In this document: in pieces, positions 38,236 through 49,154 of the stretch
How the letters are laid out: the number at the start of each line of letters is the position of its first letter
How positions within the stretch are numbered: the stretch's first letter is position 1
Assembly (NCBI RefSeq): GCF_035984545.1
Contig: NZ_JAXCHP010000001.1
Span: forward strand, 1,302,001-1,366,000
Direction: 5' to 3'
DNA length: 64,000 bases
Origin: Cryobacterium sp. GrIS_2_6
GTDB taxonomy: Bacteria > Actinomycetota > Actinomycetes > Actinomycetales > Microbacteriaceae
The notes under the pieces: model-generated
Databases searched by the model: none
What the model was told of the DNA's origin: nothing
What the model saw: only the letters and a program-made list of their open reading frames with translations
Program-made: the position numbers and the translations under genes

Positions 38236-39969
38236 TTATTTGACCTCGTTCGTTGCGGCGTCGTAGACGGGGGAATCGGGGGCGTCCTTGCCCGGCCCGA
38301 TTCCGATTGGCATGGCGACCTCAGGGTGGTTGAGGTCGAAGGCCGGCCGTTCAGAGCGGATGCGCGGTATTGACGTGAAGTTGTGTCGCGGCGGCGGGCA
38401 CGACGTCGCCCACTCGAGGGAGGCTCCGAAGCCCCACGGGTCGTTGACCGTCACCTTCGGTGCCTTGCGGGCCGTGATGTACACGTTCAGGAAGAACGGG
38501 ATCATCGAGACGGCGAGGATCATCGACCCGATGGTGGACAGCTGGTTCATCCAGGTGAAGCCGTCCTCCGGAGAGTACGAGGCGTAGCGACGCGGCATGC
38601 CGACCACTCCGAGCCAGTGCTGCACGAGAAAGGTGGTGTGGAATCCGATGAACAGGAACCAGAAGTGCCACTTGCCGAGACTCTCGTTGAGCATCTTGCC
38701 CGTCCACTTGGGCCACCAGAAGTAGAAGCCGCTGAACATGGCGAACACGACGGTGCCGAAGATGACGTAGTGGAAGTGCGCGACGACGAAGTACGTGTCC
38801 GAGACGTGGAAATCCAGCGGCGGCGAGGCGAGGATGACACCGGTGAGCCCGCCGAAGGTGAACGTGACGAGGAAGCCGAGCGCCCACAGCATCGGCGTCT
38901 CGAAGGTCAGGGACCCCCGCCACATCGTGCCGATCCAGTTGAAGATCTTCACGCCGGTCGGAACCGCGATGAGCATCGTCATGAGCGAGAAGAACGGCAG
39001 CAGCACCGAACCGGTCACGTACATGTGGTGGGCCCAGACCGCCACCGACAGGGCGGCGATCGAGATGGTCGCGTAGATGAGCGTCTTGTACCCGAAGATC
39101 GGCTTGCGGCTGAAGACCGGGAACACCTCGGAGACGATGCCGAAGAACGGCAGCGCGATGATGTACACCTCCGGGTGACCGAAGAACCAGAACAGGTGCT
39201 GCCAGAGGATCGCACCGCCGTTGGCCGGGTCGTAGATGTGCGAGAGGAAGATGCGGTCGGAGGCCGCTGCAAGGAGCGCTGCGGCGAGCACCGGGAAAGC
39301 CATCAGGACCAGCAGAGAAGTGACGAGCGTGTTCCAGGTGAAGATCGGCATCCGGAACATGGTCATGCCGGGGGCGCGCATCGTGATGATGGTCGTGATG
39401 AAGTTGACCGCGCCGAGAATCGTGCCGAACCCGGACAGTCCCAGGCCGACCATCCACAGGTTTCCGCCGACGCCGGGTGAGAACGTCGTGCTCGCGAGGG
39501 GTTGGTAGGCGAACCAGCCGAAGGATGCTGCTCCCTGCGGCGTCAGGAACCCGCCGACGGCGATCAGGCTGCCGAAGAAGAATGCCCAGAACGAGAAGGC
39601 GTTGAGGCGGGGGAAGGCGACGTCAGGAGCGCCGATCTGCAGGGGCATCAACGAGTTCGCGAAGCCGAAGAACAACGGCGTCGCGAACATCAGCAGCATG
39701 ATCGTTCCATGCATGGTGAAGAGCTGGTTGTACTGCTCCTTGGTCTGTACGACCTCGAGGCCGGGCTCGAAGAGCTGCGCGCGGATGACGAGCGCCATGA
39801 CGCCGGCGAGGCAGAAGTAGACGAACGAGGTGATGAGGTACATGTACCCGATCACCTTGTGGTCGGTGGAGGTGATCCAGCGGACGAGGACGTTGCCCTT
39901 ACGCTCGACGCCCATGGGACGACGGGTGGCGGCCGGCGTCGCGGGTGCTGCGGGTGCGGTTGTGGTCAT
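38236..39969 (-). CDS. ctaD: Cytochrome c oxidase subunit I
   Basis: This 577-residue haem-copper oxidase subunit has twelve helices, the CuB/haem His residues, [11 protein letters not shown] with the His-Tyr pair, HHMYVTG, and the VAHFHYV helix. It carries out oxygen reduction and proton pumping. Its start is three bases after the ctaC stop; ctaF follows directly. Confidence 0.97.
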   Translation of the reverse strand: MTTTAPAAPATPAATRRPMGVERKGNVLVRWITSTDHKVIGYMYLITSFVYFCLAGVMALVIRAQLFEPGLEVVQTKEQYNQLFTMHGTIMLLMFATPLFFGFANSLMPLQIGAPDVAFPRLNAFSFWAFFFGSLIAVGGFLTPQGAASFGWFAYQPLASTTFSPGVGGNLWMVGLGLSGFGTILGAVNFITTIITMRAPGMTMFRMPIFTWNTLVTSLLVLMAFPVLAAALLAAASDRIFLSHIYDPANGGAILWQHLFWFFGHPEVYIIALPFFGIVSEVFPVFSRKPIFGYKTLIYATISIAALSVAVWAHHMYVTGSVLLPFFSLMTMLIAVPTGVKIFNWIGTMWRGSLTFETPMLWALGFLVTFTFGGLTGVILASPPLDFHVSDTYFVVAHFHYVIFGTVVFAMFSGFYFWWPKWTGKMLNESLGKWHFWFLFIGFHTTFLVQHWLGVVGMPRRYASYSPEDGFTWMNQLSTIGSMILAVSMIPFFLNVYITARKAPKVTVNDPWGFGASLEWATSCPPPRHNFTSIPRIRSERPAFDLNHPEVAMPIGIGPGKDAPDSPVYDAATNEVK

Positions 39970-39972
39970 GGC

Positions 39973-40860
39973 CTACTTACCTTCCTCTACCGCCGGGGCG
40001 GACGTGCCCGGAAGATTCTGGTTGCGGTTGTACCCGTTGTCGAGCTGCCCGGTGTTGCCCGCGGCCTTGAGCGAGGCCGTGTACGCCTCGTAGTCGGCCT
40101 CTGACACGACCTTGACTTTGAAGAGCATGAGCGAGTGGTACTCACCGCACAGCTCGGCGCACTTGCCGGAGTAGGTGCCGATCCGCTCCGGGATGACCGA
40201 CATGTAGTTTGTCTTCCCCGGGATCATGTCCTTCTTGTAGAGGAAATCGATGACCCAGAAGGAGTGGATGACGTCGCGGGATTCGAGCGCCAGTTCGACC
40301 TTCTTGCCCACGGGGAGGACGAGCGTCGGCAACTCGGATTCGACGAGAGAGCCCTTGGGCCCGTCGAGGTTCGGCTGGCCCTGGATGCCGGCGGAGTAGA
40401 CGTTTTCGTTGACGTAGTTGAAGTCCCAGGCCCACTGCTTGCCGATGACCTCGATCTTCACGTCCGGTGAGTCGAAGCGGGCCTCGATTGCGGTCTGGTC
40501 CCTCGCGGTGAATGCGAAGAAACCGATGACGAGGATGAGGGGAACGATCGTGTAGAAGATCTCGATCGGCATGTTGTACCGCAGCTGGACCGGGAGTCCG
40601 GTCTGGCCCTTGCGGCGCCGGTAGGCGATCACGGCCCAGATTGTCAGGCCCCAGGTGATCAGGCCGACGATCAGGAGCACGATCCAGGATGTCGTCCAGA
40701 GTCCGGCGACGCGGTCGGTCTGGTTCGTCACCGCCGGTTCGCCCTCGACGAAGCCGGGCAGGAAGCCGTGGAGCTGGGCTTGGGTGCACCCCGCTAGAAC
40801 AATGACCAACGACGCTGCGATCGGAATTGCAGCCCATCGGAGACGGCGGTTTTTGCGCAC
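39973..40860 (-). CDS. ctaC: Cytochrome c oxidase subunit II
   Basis: This 295-residue protein has a lipobox-like LAGC after a signal helix, two membrane helices and a cupredoxin domain with the complete CuA site CAELCGEYH and the upstream DVIHSFWV His. GTG at 40858-40860 is chosen because AAAGG lies six bases before it and the product then starts MRKNRRLRW like a signal peptide; the longer frame to 40890 has no ribosome site. Confidence 0.95.
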   Translation of the reverse strand: MRKNRRLRWAAIPIAASLVIVLAGCTQAQLHGFLPGFVEGEPAVTNQTDRVAGLWTTSWIVLLIVGLITWGLTIWAVIAYRRRKGQTGLPVQLRYNMPIEIFYTIVPLILVIGFFAFTARDQTAIEARFDSPDVKIEVIGKQWAWDFNYVNENVYSAGIQGQPNLDGPKGSLVESELPTLVLPVGKKVELALESRDVIHSFWVIDFLYKKDMIPGKTNYMSVIPERIGTYSGKCAELCGEYHSLMLFKVKVVSEADYEAYTASLKAAGNTGQLDNGYNRNQNLPGTSAPAVEEGK

Positions 40861-40887
40861 CAGTAACCTTTCGGGGAGTCTCAACAT

Positions 40888-40903
40888 CACTTCATCGGAA
40901 GTG
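40888..40903. promoter_or_regulatory. Short dyad upstream of ctaC
   Basis: CACTTC and GAAGTG flank the four bases ATCG, 28 bases before the ctaC start. It could be an operator for the oxidase operon, but dyads this short arise by chance. Confidence 0.25.
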
Positions 40904-41020
40904 CCTCTGTGTGAATGACAGCCTACTGCGCGGGATGCACTTCGGGGTGCAGCGCAGGCGCTGATCCGGTAACGAATCCGCCTCGAGATGCCGGGCCGGT
41001 CTGCCAGAATCCACCGCGAA

Positions 41021-41046
41021 GATGCCGGGCGGGCCCGCCCGGCATC
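41021..41046 (-). terminator. Perfect palindrome after erpA
   Basis: Bases 41021-41033 are the exact reverse complement of 41034-41046, 13 bases after the erpA stop on the minus strand. A GC-only stem of about 11 bp with a short loop would form in the transcript; there is no T-run. Confidence 0.6.
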
Positions 41047-41058
41047 ACCTTCGATTGT

Positions 41059-41415
41059 CTAGCTGAACGAGTCCCCGCAGGCGCAGCTGCCGCCGGCATT
41101 GGGGTTGTCGATGGTGAAGCCCTGCTTCTGGATGGTGTCCTCGAAGTCGATCGAGGCCCCGTCCAGGTACGGAACGCTCATCTTGTCGACGACGACCTCG
41201 ACGCCGTCGAAGTCGACGAGCGCGTCACCGTCGAGCACACGCTCGTCGAAGTAGAGCTGGTAGATGAGGCCGGAGCAGCCGCCGGGCTGGACGGCGACGC
41301 GGAGGCGCAGGTCCTCGCGGCCCTCCTGGGCGAGCAGGCTTCGCACCTTCAGCGCTGCGGCCTCGCTCAGGCCCACTCCGTGGGCGGCGGTGCTGGTTGT
41401 GATGGTGTCGGTCAT
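41059..41415 (-). CDS. erpA: A-type iron-sulfur cluster insertion protein ErpA
   Basis: This 118-residue protein has the three conserved cysteines of A-type carriers, in QPGGCSGLIY and near the C-terminus in GSCACGDSF. It delivers iron-sulfur clusters to target enzymes. The start at 41415 has AAGGAG five bases upstream; a longer frame has no ribosome site. It lies upstream of ctaC on the same strand but is separated by a palindrome, so it is probably its own unit. Confidence 0.93.
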   Translation of the reverse strand: MTDTITTSTAAHGVGLSEAAALKVRSLLAQEGREDLRLRVAVQPGGCSGLIYQLYFDERVLDGDALVDFDGVEVVVDKMSVPYLDGASIDFEDTIQKQGFTIDNPNAGGSCACGDSFS

Positions 41416-41527
41416 GACGCTCCTTGCGCTGTGCTCGAATTCTGACAAATTCTACCTGCAGCAACGGTGAGTCCGCCGCAGAAATTCCCGGCTGCCGGTC
41501 TCTCGTCTCTGACGGAGGCGGATGGGT

Positions 41528-42964
41528 TCATCGGGTGAGGGCCTCCGGAGTCCCGGTGCGGCGGTTGAGCCGGTCGAGCAGGAACGCCTCGGCGAGTACT
41601 GCCCGTTTGAACACGCCCAGGTGGAGGGACTCGTTGGGGCTGTGCGCCCGGGAATCGGGGTCTTCGACACCCGTGACGAGGATCTGGGCCTCCGGGAACA
41701 CCCGCACGAGGTCCGAGATGAACGGAATGGAGCCGCCGATGCCGACGCTGACCGGGGGCTTGCCCCAGGCATCCGTCAGTGCACCGATTGCGAGCGGCAC
41801 AGCCCAGCCGCTGTCGTCGACGAGGAATGCCTCGCCGGTGTCGACGTCGTCGATGGTGATTCTCGCCCCATACGGAACGTGGGCGCGCAGGTGCGCCTCG
41901 AGGGCGTGGTAGGCCTCAGCAGCGGGCTGTCCTGGTGCGATCCGGGTGCTGAGTCGCACGCTCACGACCGGGGACAGCGTGTTCGAGGCGTTGGCGACGC
42001 TCGGGGCATCGATGCCCGTGATCGTGATGGCGGGCTGGGACCAGAGCCTGCTGAGCAGCGGGCCGTGGCCGATGGGCGTCGCAGCATCGAGGAGGCCGGT
42101 TTCCAGGCGCAGTTGTTCCTCGGTGTATTCGGGTGCAGGGACGTCCCGGCTCGTGAGTCCCTCGACGGCCACGGAGCCGTCTTCCGCATAGAGGCTCGCG
42201 AGGAGGCGCACGGTCGCCATCATGGCGTCCGGCACCGCTCCCCCGTACATGCCGGAGTGGGAGGCGTGGTCGAGGGTGCGCACGGTCAGGCGGAAGGTGA
42301 CGTTGCCCCGCAGGGCGACCGTGAGGGCGGGGGTGTCCACGTCCCAATTGTTGGAGTCGGCGACGACGATGACGTCGGCGCGGAGCGACTCCCGGTTGTC
42401 CTCGAGGAATGCTGCGAACGAGCGACTGCCGAACTCCTCCTCACCCTCGATGAACACCGCGATGCCGAGCTCGAAGTCTGGACCGGCCGTCTCGGCGAGT
42501 GCCCGGATCGACGCTACGTGCGCCATCACCCCTGCCTTGTCGTCCGCTGCCCCTCGTCCATAGAGCCGATCCCCGCGAACGGTCGGCTCGAACGGCGTGG
42601 ATTCCCAGTCGATGTCGTGGCCGGGGGGCTGCACGTCGTGGTGGGCATAGAGCAGGACGGTGGGTCGACCGTTGCGGGCCGGCCGGTAGGCGAGCACAGC
42701 AGGCTGGCCCGGTTCCGCGGTGCCGGGAATTCCCGACCGGGTCACGACAACTTCGTCGAAGACGTTGAGCCCCCGCACCAGGGCAGCGACGGCCTCCGCG
42801 CTTTCCGCCACCCTGGCCGGATCGAACGCGTCCCAGGACACGGACGGGATGCGCACGAGGGCGCACAGGTCGGCAATCGTGGCGGGGAGGGCGGCCTCGA
42901 CCGCGGCGCGCACAGGCGCGTCCGCGAGTGCGGCTTCGGGTGCAGTATCTGGGGTGACGGTCAT
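41528..42964 (-). CDS. M20-family dipeptidase/metallopeptidase
   Basis: This 478-residue protein has the M20 metal and catalytic motifs: LLYAHHDVQP (His and Asp), GRGAADDKAG (bridging Asp), FIEGEEEFGS (Glu pair), and a dimerisation domain between. It probably cleaves dipeptides or removes N-terminal groups in the cytoplasm. TAAGAT sits six bases before the ATG at 42964. It is divergent from the DUF3043 gene. Confidence 0.9.
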   Translation of the reverse strand: MTVTPDTAPEAALADAPVRAAVEAALPATIADLCALVRIPSVSWDAFDPARVAESAEAVAALVRGLNVFDEVVVTRSGIPGTAEPGQPAVLAYRPARNGRPTVLLYAHHDVQPPGHDIDWESTPFEPTVRGDRLYGRGAADDKAGVMAHVASIRALAETAGPDFELGIAVFIEGEEEFGSRSFAAFLEDNRESLRADVIVVADSNNWDVDTPALTVALRGNVTFRLTVRTLDHASHSGMYGGAVPDAMMATVRLLASLYAEDGSVAVEGLTSRDVPAPEYTEEQLRLETGLLDAATPIGHGPLLSRLWSQPAITITGIDAPSVANASNTLSPVVSVRLSTRIAPGQPAAEAYHALEAHLRAHVPYGARITIDDVDTGEAFLVDDSGWAVPLAIGALTDAWGKPPVSVGIGGSIPFISDLVRVFPEAQILVTGVEDPDSRAHSPNESLHLGVFKRAVLAEAFLLDRLNRRTGTPEALTR

Positions 42965-42970
42965 CAGGTA

Positions 42971-42976
42971 ATCTTA
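42971..42976 (-). promoter_or_regulatory. -10 box TAAGAT of the M20 peptidase gene
   Basis: On the minus strand TAAGAT ends six bases before ATG 42964 with no ribosome site, consistent with a leaderless mRNA. Confidence 0.5.
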
Positions 42977-43001
42977 AGCCAACTAATTGCAAGGAACTGA
43001 T

Positions 43002-43610
43002 GTGGCCAAGCCAGTGAACCCAGACGCACAACCGCCGATCGAATCGATCGATGAGACGAGGGCGCGCCTCGCGGCCGCCCACCCCGCCGGCCACCCGGAC
43101 GGGAAGGGCCAGCCGACGCCGAGTCGTAAGGAACAGGAGGCCGCCAACCGGCGCCCCCTCGTGCCCGACGACCGCAAGCTCGCCGCACGCCAGGCTCGTG
43201 CCAAGTCCGCGGAGACCCGCGACCGGGCCAGGATCGGCATGGCCGCTGGTGAGGACAAGTTCCTCCCCGTCCGCGAACGCGGTCCGCAGAAGCGCTTCGT
43301 GCGCGATTACGTGGACGCCCGGGTGAACATCGGCGAGTTCATGATCCCGGTGATGTTCCTCGTCATCCTCCTCACGTTCTTCCCCGACCGCAACGTGCAG
43401 ACCTACGGGATCCTCGCACTCTGGGCCTTCTTCCTGATCGCCGTCGTGGACTGCACGGTGCTCGGCTTCACCCTCACCCGGAAGGTTAAGGCGAAGTTCG
43501 GCGACGCCAAGGCGGAGCGCGTGCGCTGGTATGCCGCCATGCGCGCGCTCCAGCTGCGCGCAATGCGGCTTCCGAAGCCCCAGGTCAAGCGCGGCCAGTA
43601 CCCCTCCTGA
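43002..43610 (+). CDS. DUF3043 family membrane protein
   Basis: This 202-residue protein has a long charged N-terminal cytoplasmic region (KGQPTPSRKEQEAANRRPL is typical), two central membrane helices (about residues 115-135 and 140-160), and a basic C-terminus. DUF3043 proteins are confined to actinobacteria and of unknown function. GTG 43002 is preceded by AAGGA with six-base spacing, better than TTG 42987. Confidence 0.85.
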   Translation: MAKPVNPDAQPPIESIDETRARLAAAHPAGHPDGKGQPTPSRKEQEAANRRPLVPDDRKLAARQARAKSAETRDRARIGMAAGEDKFLPVRERGPQKRFVRDYVDARVNIGEFMIPVMFLVILLTFFPDRNVQTYGILALWAFFLIAVVDCTVLGFTLTRKVKAKFGDAKAERVRWYAAMRALQLRAMRLPKPQVKRGQYPS

Positions 43611-43627
43611 GCATCCATCGGCTCTCC

Positions 43628-43660
43628 CTCAGGCCCGTTCCCCTCGGGGGCGGGCCTGAG
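43628..43660. terminator. Bidirectional hairpin between DUF3043 and phosphodiesterase genes
   Basis: CTCAGGCCCG (43628-43637) pairs exactly with CGGGCCTGAG (43651-43660), and CCCC/GGGG adds to the stem. It lies between two convergent genes. Confidence 0.7.
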
Positions 43661-43684
43661 CTGTTCCCCCGGCGGATGCCGCGC

Positions 43685-44848
43685 CTACGCGCCGAAGGCA
43701 CCGTCGCGGATCACGGGGACGCGCAGTTCCTCGTCCGTGAGCGACCCGTGCTGGCCGATCATCGACCGGGCAGACTGGTTCGGCTCGCGGGAGTCGTAAT
43801 ATGCGACGGCCTTGCGTGCGGCGACGATCACGTCGCCGATCCTGGACAGCACCTCGTCATCGACCCTGCCGAAGAGTCCGGCCGTGACGGCCTCCGCACG
43901 CGTGAAGATCCACGCCCGGTCGCCCTCGACCTCGCGCCAGGTCTCGGCCAGCGTGGTCGCCGCCTCTGATCTGGACGCTCCGGCGTCGCCGCAGGACTCG
44001 TCGAGGTACAGGTAGAGGCAGCGCGGGTCTCCCCCGATGTGCCGCACCGGCGCGACGAGTTCGGGAACACTGTCGAAGAGCACGTGTTTCGTGGCGGGGA
44101 CGTCGAGGACGCCGTGGTCTGCGGTGACGATGAGCCCCTCGTCCCGGTGCATACCGGCAGCGAAGCGCCAGGCGGCGGAGTCGAGGGTCTCAAGGGCCGC
44201 GAGCCATTTCGCGGACTCCCAGCCGTGCGCGTGTGCGGCGACGTCAAGTTCGGGCACATACAGGTAGACGAGGGCGCGCGGCTCGGTGTCAAGCAGGGCA
44301 CGGGCCGCCGCGAACCGATCGGAGATACTCTCAGCCGGCACGTAGTGCGCACCACGGAGGGACGCGAGGGTGAATCCGGAGTGGGCGTAGCGCTTCGGGC
44401 CGATGGTGAAACTCGGCACACCGTCATCGGCGGCGCGCTCGAAGACGGTACGGGTCCTTTGCCACGTTTCCGGCGGCATCCGTTCGTCCCAGCCGCTCAG
44501 CTGGTTGACGACCCTGTCGTTGGCGGCGTCGAGGGCCCGGTAGCCGACGAGCCCGTGCCGACCGGGTTCGACCCCGGTGGTCAGGCTCGTGATCGCGGCG
44601 GCGGTCGTGGCGGGAAAGACCGTATCGACGACCCCGGCCCTGGTCAGTTTCGACATGAGGTACCGGGCGTGGCCTGCCCGTGCCCGCAGCGAGCTGACGC
44701 CGAGGCCGTCGACGAGCACGATGACGGCCTTGTCGACAGCGGTGAGGCCGAGCGCATTCTCCCGGCCGAGGACCGCAGCGTGGCAACTTGACAGGACGTC
44801 GGCAAGGCGCAGCGCACTGAATTGGCGGGCCGGTAGCATGGGGGGCAT
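43685..44848 (-). CDS. Alkaline phosphatase superfamily / nucleotide pyrophosphatase-like protein
   Basis: This about 387-residue protein has the alkaline phosphatase fold signatures: VIVLVDGLG with the metal Asp, the nucleophile region [25 protein letters not shown] and VTADHGVLD. It matches the phosphodiesterase/nucleotide pyrophosphatase group; no signal peptide is seen. The start at 44848 ([10 protein letters not shown]) is set by conservation of sense; CAGACT seven bases upstream is a weak leaderless promoter candidate. Confidence 0.82.
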   Translation of the reverse strand: MPPMLPARQFSALRLADVLSSCHAAVLGRENALGLTAVDKAVIVLVDGLGVSSLRARAGHARYLMSKLTRAGVVDTVFPATTAAAITSLTTGVEPGRHGLVGYRALDAANDRVVNQLSGWDERMPPETWQRTRTVFERAADDGVPSFTIGPKRYAHSGFTLASLRGAHYVPAESISDRFAAARALLDTEPRALVYLYVPELDVAAHAHGWESAKWLAALETLDSAAWRFAAGMHRDEGLIVTADHGVLDVPATKHVLFDSVPELVAPVRHIGGDPRCLYLYLDESCGDAGASRSEAATTLAETWREVEGDRAWIFTRAEAVTAGLFGRVDDEVLSRIGDVIVAARKAVAYYDSREPNQSARSMIGQHGSLTDEELRVPVIRDGAFGA

Positions 44849-44943
44849 TGGGTCAAGTCTGTCACGGACACGGCCCTGCACTGGCGCGCAGCCTGCGCGC
44901 CCACTCGATCGTGCCCCTGGTCCTGCCGCCGGAGCACCCCAAG

Positions 44944-44949
44944 CAGAAT
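44944..44949 (+). promoter_or_regulatory. -10 box CAGAAT before parC
   Basis: CAGAAT ends six bases before ATG 44956 and there is no ribosome-binding site, in line with the other leaderless starts in the window. The first base departs from TANNNT. Confidence 0.4.
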
Positions 44950-44955
44950 TCACGA

Positions 44956-47505
44956 ATGAGTCGCACACCCGCTACCCCGCCCGCACCCTTCACCGAACGC
45001 ATCGAGGACGTCGATGTCTCGACGGAGATGCAGGGATCGTTCCTGGAATACGCGTACTCGGTGATCTATTCCCGCGCCCTCCCCGACGCAAGGGACGGCC
45101 TCAAGCCCGTGCAGCGCCGAATCCTGTACCAGATGGCCGAGATGGGCCTCAGGCCGGACCGCGGCCACGTGAAGTCGGCCCGCGTCGTCGGCGAGGTGAT
45201 GGGGAAGCTGCACCCGCATGGTGACACCGCGATCTACGACGCGCTCGTGCGGATGGCCCAGGCCTTCACCCTCCGCGTTCCCCTCATCGATGGCCACGGC
45301 AACTTCGGGTCCCTCGACGACGGCCCCGCCGCGCCGCGGTACACCGAGGCGCGCCTCGCAGCCCCCGCCCTCGCGATGACCGAAAACCTCGACGAGGACG
45401 TCGTTGACTTCGTCCCGAACTACGACAACCAGCTGACCCAGCCGGATGTGCTCCCCGCCGCGTACCCGAACCTGCTCGTCAACGGGGCCGCCGGCATCGC
45501 CGTCGGCATGGCGACGAACATGGCGCCGCACAACCTCATCGAGGTCGTCGGCGCGGCGCGGCACCTGCTCGCCCACCCCGACGCCACGCTCGACGAGCTG
45601 ATGGAATACGTGCCGGGTCCCGACCTGCCGACAGGGGGGACGATCGTCGGCCTCTCCGGGATCAAGGATGCCTACCTCACGGGCCGCGGCAGTTTCAAGA
45701 CCCGCGCCAAGGTCTCCGTCGAGGCCATCACGGCTCGGAAATCGGGCCTCATCGTGACGGAGCTCCCCTATCTCGTCGGCCCGGAGCGGGTCATCGAGAA
45801 GATCAAGGACGGCGTCACCTCCAAGAAGCTCAGCGGCATCTCCGACGTCACAGACCTCACCGATCGCACCCACGGCTTACGGCTCGTGATCGGCATCAAG
45901 ACCGGCTTCAGTCCCCTGGCCGTTCTCGAACAGCTCTACCGCTACACACCCCTCGAGGATTCCTTCAACATCAACGCGGTCGCACTCGTGGACGGCGGAC
46001 CGCAGACCCTCGGCCTGCGCGAGCTCCTGTCCGTCTACGTCGGCCACCGGATCGAGGTCGTCACCCGACGCAGCGCCTACCGCCTGGCCAGGCGCAAGGA
46101 ACGCCTGCACCTCGTCGAGGGCCTCCTCATCGCCATCGTCGACATCGACGAGGTGATCCAGGTGATCCGCACGAGCGACGACACCGAGCAGGCCCGCACC
46201 CGCCTGATCGACGTCTTCGAGCTGAGCCAGATCCAGGCCGAGTACATCCTCGAACTCCGTCTGCGCCGCCTCACCCGCTTCTCCCAGATCGAACTCGAGG
46301 CCGAACGCGACCAGCTCCTCGCCGAGATCGCCCTCCTCGAAGAATTGCTCGGGAGCAAGCAGGCCATCCGCACGCTCGTCTCCGACGAGCTCGCCGCCGT
46401 GGCAGAGAAGTTCGGCACCCCGCGCCGCACCCTCCTCACCGAGGCCAAGCCGAGCATCGCCGGCGCAGTCGCCAAACGCAACGCCCCAGTGCTCGAACTC
46501 ACCGACACGCCGACCAGGGTCTACCTGAGTGCAACCGGTCGCATCGCCAGGGTCGACCTCGCCGCCATCGAGCCCGCCGGTGACAACCCCTTCGATCCCG
46601 ATCCCCTCCCGGCTGACGACGCCGTGACGGAGACCGGCGATGCGGCATCCGCGCCCCGGACCAGGACAGTGCCCACCCAGCGCCGCAGTAAACACGACGC
46701 CGTGCTCTCCGCCCTGGACACGACGAGCCGTGCAGAGGTCGGCGCCGTCACGAGCCGCGGCAGGCTGATCCGTTTCACCCCGGTCGACCTGCCCGTGATG
46801 CCGCCCACATCCATCCAGCTCGGCGCCGGCGTGCGCGTGGCCGACTACCTGGGCCTGACCGACAGGTCCGAGACCGTGCTCGCACTTGTGTCCCTCGAGT
46901 CCGACCACTCCATCGCGCTCGGAACGACCTTCGGCACCGTCAAGCGCGTCGTCGCGGGCGACTGGGCGAACCGGCCTGACTTCGAGATCATCCAGCTCAA
47001 GCCGAAGGACGCCGTCATCGGGGCCGTGCAGGGCACGGAGGACGAAGAACTCGTCTTCGTCACGTCCGACGCCCAGCTCCTGAGATTCCCGGCGGCGTCA
47101 GTGCGGCCCCAGGGCCGCCTTGCCGGAGGCATGGCCGGGATCAAACTCACAGCGGATGCCAGGGCCGTGTTCTTCACGAGCCTCGCGGCCGACGATGCGG
47201 AGACGGCCGTCGTCGCCACCGTCGCAGCGTCAAGCCACACCCTCGCAGGAACGGACCCCGGCACTGCCAAGGTCTCGGAGTTCACCGAATTCCCCGCGAA
47301 GGGCCGGGCGACGTCCGGAGTCCGCGCCCACCGCTTCCTCAAGGGGGAAGACGCCATCGCTGTCGCCTGGGTCGGTCCGATGCCCGCCCGCGCGGTCGGT
47401 CCAGACGGAGTCCCGCGCACGCTTCCGGAAACCGGGGCCAGGCGGGATGCCTCTGGAACGATGCTCGAAGCGCTGGTCGGCGCGATCGGCGCCCGGATCG
47501 CCTGA
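44956..47505 (+). CDS. parC: DNA topoisomerase IV subunit A (GyrA/ParC family)
   Basis: This 849-residue type IIA topoisomerase subunit has the winged-helix and tower regions, the catalytic Tyr in APRYTEARL, and a C-terminal beta-pinwheel. The drug-contact region reads [17 protein letters not shown], with Thr at the Ser83 position and Asp at the Asp87 position of E. coli GyrA numbering. No GyrA-box QRRGGKG is seen, which supports topoisomerase IV rather than gyrase. parE is nearby on the other strand; gyrase itself is presumably elsewhere. Confidence 0.88.
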   Translation: MSRTPATPPAPFTERIEDVDVSTEMQGSFLEYAYSVIYSRALPDARDGLKPVQRRILYQMAEMGLRPDRGHVKSARVVGEVMGKLHPHGDTAIYDALVRMAQAFTLRVPLIDGHGNFGSLDDGPAAPRYTEARLAAPALAMTENLDEDVVDFVPNYDNQLTQPDVLPAAYPNLLVNGAAGIAVGMATNMAPHNLIEVVGAARHLLAHPDATLDELMEYVPGPDLPTGGTIVGLSGIKDAYLTGRGSFKTRAKVSVEAITARKSGLIVTELPYLVGPERVIEKIKDGVTSKKLSGISDVTDLTDRTHGLRLVIGIKTGFSPLAVLEQLYRYTPLEDSFNINAVALVDGGPQTLGLRELLSVYVGHRIEVVTRRSAYRLARRKERLHLVEGLLIAIVDIDEVIQVIRTSDDTEQARTRLIDVFELSQIQAEYILELRLRRLTRFSQIELEAERDQLLAEIALLEELLGSKQAIRTLVSDELAAVAEKFGTPRRTLLTEAKPSIAGAVAKRNAPVLELTDTPTRVYLSATGRIARVDLAAIEPAGDNPFDPDPLPADDAVTETGDAASAPRTRTVPTQRRSKHDAVLSALDTTSRAEVGAVTSRGRLIRFTPVDLPVMPPTSIQLGAGVRVADYLGLTDRSETVLALVSLESDHSIALGTTFGTVKRVVAGDWANRPDFEIIQLKPKDAVIGAVQGTEDEELVFVTSDAQLLRFPAASVRPQGRLAGGMAGIKLTADARAVFFTSLAADDAETAVVATVAASSHTLAGTDPGTAKVSEFTEFPAKGRATSGVRAHRFLKGEDAIAVAWVGPMPARAVGPDGVPRTLPETGARRDASGTMLEALVGAIGARIA

Positions 47506-47568
47506 CCCGGCCGACCTGAGCTATCCGTCTGAGCTGGCCGGCCAGCTCACACGGACAGGTCAGACGGC

Positions 47569-47574
47569 TACAGT
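47569..47574 (+). promoter_or_regulatory. -10 box TACAGT of the SDR gene
   Basis: TACAGT ends six bases before ATG 47581; no ribosome site is present. Confidence 0.45.
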
Positions 47575-47580
47575 GGCCGA

Positions 47581-48285
47581 ATGACTACACTTCCCGGCTC
47601 GGTTGTCCTCGTCGTCGGCGCGACCGGCGGCCTTGGCCGTGAAATCGCCCGGCAGCTCTCGGCCGCCGGAGCGACCCTTGTCCTCGCCGGACGTGACACG
47701 GCCAGGCTCGAAGCCCTCGGGATCCCCGGCACCCTCGTCACGGGTGACCTCACCGATGCTTCGGCCGTCGACGCCCTGGTCGCCCGTGCTGTCCAGGCCA
47801 CCGGAGGACTCGACGGGGTCGTCAACGCGGCCGGTGTCGTGGCCTTCGGGCCGGCACGTGAGCTCGGCGACGCGGCCATGGAAGAACTCTTCGCCGTGAA
47901 CGCACTCGCGCCCATCCGCCTGCTCCGCGCCGCAGCGGACAGCCTCACGGCATCCGCCGCCGCCGGCAGGGAACCCTTCTTCGTGACCCTCAGCGGCGTC
48001 GTGAGCGAGAGCCCGACCGCGGGCCTCGCGGCGTACTCAGCGTCCAAGGCCGCCCTCGCAGCATTCGGACAGGCCGCGGGGCGGGAGCTTCGCCGTAGCG
48101 GCATCCGCATGATCGACGCCCGCCCCGGGCACACCGAAACCGGCCTCGCCGACCGCCCGATCTCAGGCGTCGCGCCGAACTTCCCGGCCGGTCTGCAGCC
48201 GGAGGCCGTCGCCGCGCGGATCGTCGCCGCCATCGCCGCCGGGGAGCGCGACCTGCCCAGTTCCGCGTTCGCCCCGCCCGCCTGA
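47581..48285 (+). CDS. Short-chain dehydrogenase/reductase
   Basis: This 234-residue SDR has VGATGGLG for NAD(P) binding, VNAAGV, Ser in TLSG and the intact YSASK active site. The Arg in LAGRD at the end of strand two suggests NADPH. Substrate unknown. It converges on a second SDR with only 20 bases between stops. Confidence 0.9.
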   Translation: MTTLPGSVVLVVGATGGLGREIARQLSAAGATLVLAGRDTARLEALGIPGTLVTGDLTDASAVDALVARAVQATGGLDGVVNAAGVVAFGPARELGDAAMEELFAVNALAPIRLLRAAADSLTASAAAGREPFFVTLSGVVSESPTAGLAAYSASKAALAAFGQAAGRELRRSGIRMIDARPGHTETGLADRPISGVAPNFPAGLQPEAVAARIVAAIAAGERDLPSSAFAPPA

Positions 48286-48305
48286 TCCCCGCAGACCGGC
48301 GTTCG

Positions 48306-49082
48306 CTAGACCGTCGACCAGCCGCCGTCGGACATCAGGACGGCGCCGTTGACGTTGGGCGAGTCCTCGCTCAGCAACCAGCAAATGGACGCGGCCAGCT
48401 CTTCCGGCTCCGCAGGGGCCGGAATGGTCGTCTGCATGATCGGTCCGAGACGCTCGGCGGCCCATGCGGACAGAAACGGAGCCTCGATGTTCGTCTTCAC
48501 CGCGCCGGGCGCCACCGCATTGCAGCGCACCCCCTTCGGGCCGTAGAACAACGCCGTGCTCTTGGTCAGTCCGATCACGGCGTGCTTGGATGCGCTGTAC
48601 GTCGTGCCCGATGCCCCCGCGCGGATGCCTGCCTCGCTTGCGATGTTCACGATCCGCCCGAAACCGGCCGAGACCATGCCGGGAAGCACGGCACGCATCA
48701 GCCGCATCTGCGAAGTCACGTTCACCCGGAAGACCCGCTCCCAGACCTCGTCGGTGATCTCCGCAGTCGGGAGGAACGAGTCCATGATCCCGGCGTTGTT
48801 GACCAGCCCGTCGACCGTGGGTCCCGCGGCCAGGACGAGCGCGTCGACATCCGCTTGCAGGCTCACGTCGCCGGCCACGCCGACGAGCTCCCCGCTGCCG
48901 CTGCTTTGCTCCAGCGCCGAGAGACGCTCCGCTGAGATATCGGCGGCGATGACGCGGGCGCCCTCACTGAGGAGCCGGAGCGCCGTCGCCCTCCCGATGC
49001 CGCTGCCCGCCCCGGTCACGATGACGGTCCGGCCCGTGAATCGTGCCTGCTGGAATCCTGCCTGGTCCGCCTGGGTGCTCAT
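48306..49082 (-). CDS. Short-chain dehydrogenase/reductase
   Basis: This 258-residue classical SDR has VTGAGSGIG, NNAGI, NIAS and YSASK, and an Asp in AADIS that points to NAD as cofactor. The start at 49082 (MSTQADQ) has GCGGAGGG about eight bases upstream; a longer frame to 49142 lacks a ribosome site. The C-terminal VNGAVLMSDGGWS is typical of the family. Substrate unknown. Confidence 0.9.
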   Translation of the reverse strand: MSTQADQAGFQQARFTGRTVIVTGAGSGIGRATALRLLSEGARVIAADISAERLSALEQSSGSGELVGVAGDVSLQADVDALVLAAGPTVDGLVNNAGIMDSFLPTAEITDEVWERVFRVNVTSQMRLMRAVLPGMVSAGFGRIVNIASEAGIRAGASGTTYSASKHAVIGLTKSTALFYGPKGVRCNAVAPGAVKTNIEAPFLSAWAAERLGPIMQTTIPAPAEPEELAASICWLLSEDSPNVNGAVLMSDGGWSTV

Positions 49083-49154
49083 CTGGAATGCCCTCCGCCT
49101 TGTGCCGGCGCCAGTGCCGGCAGTGTGCGGCGACCATATCACCCTGAACAGGCA

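Noticed and set aside
41021..41046. Palindrome after erpA as a mobile-element end
   Set aside because: It is a simple self-complementary GC stem just after a stop codon; a terminator explains it.
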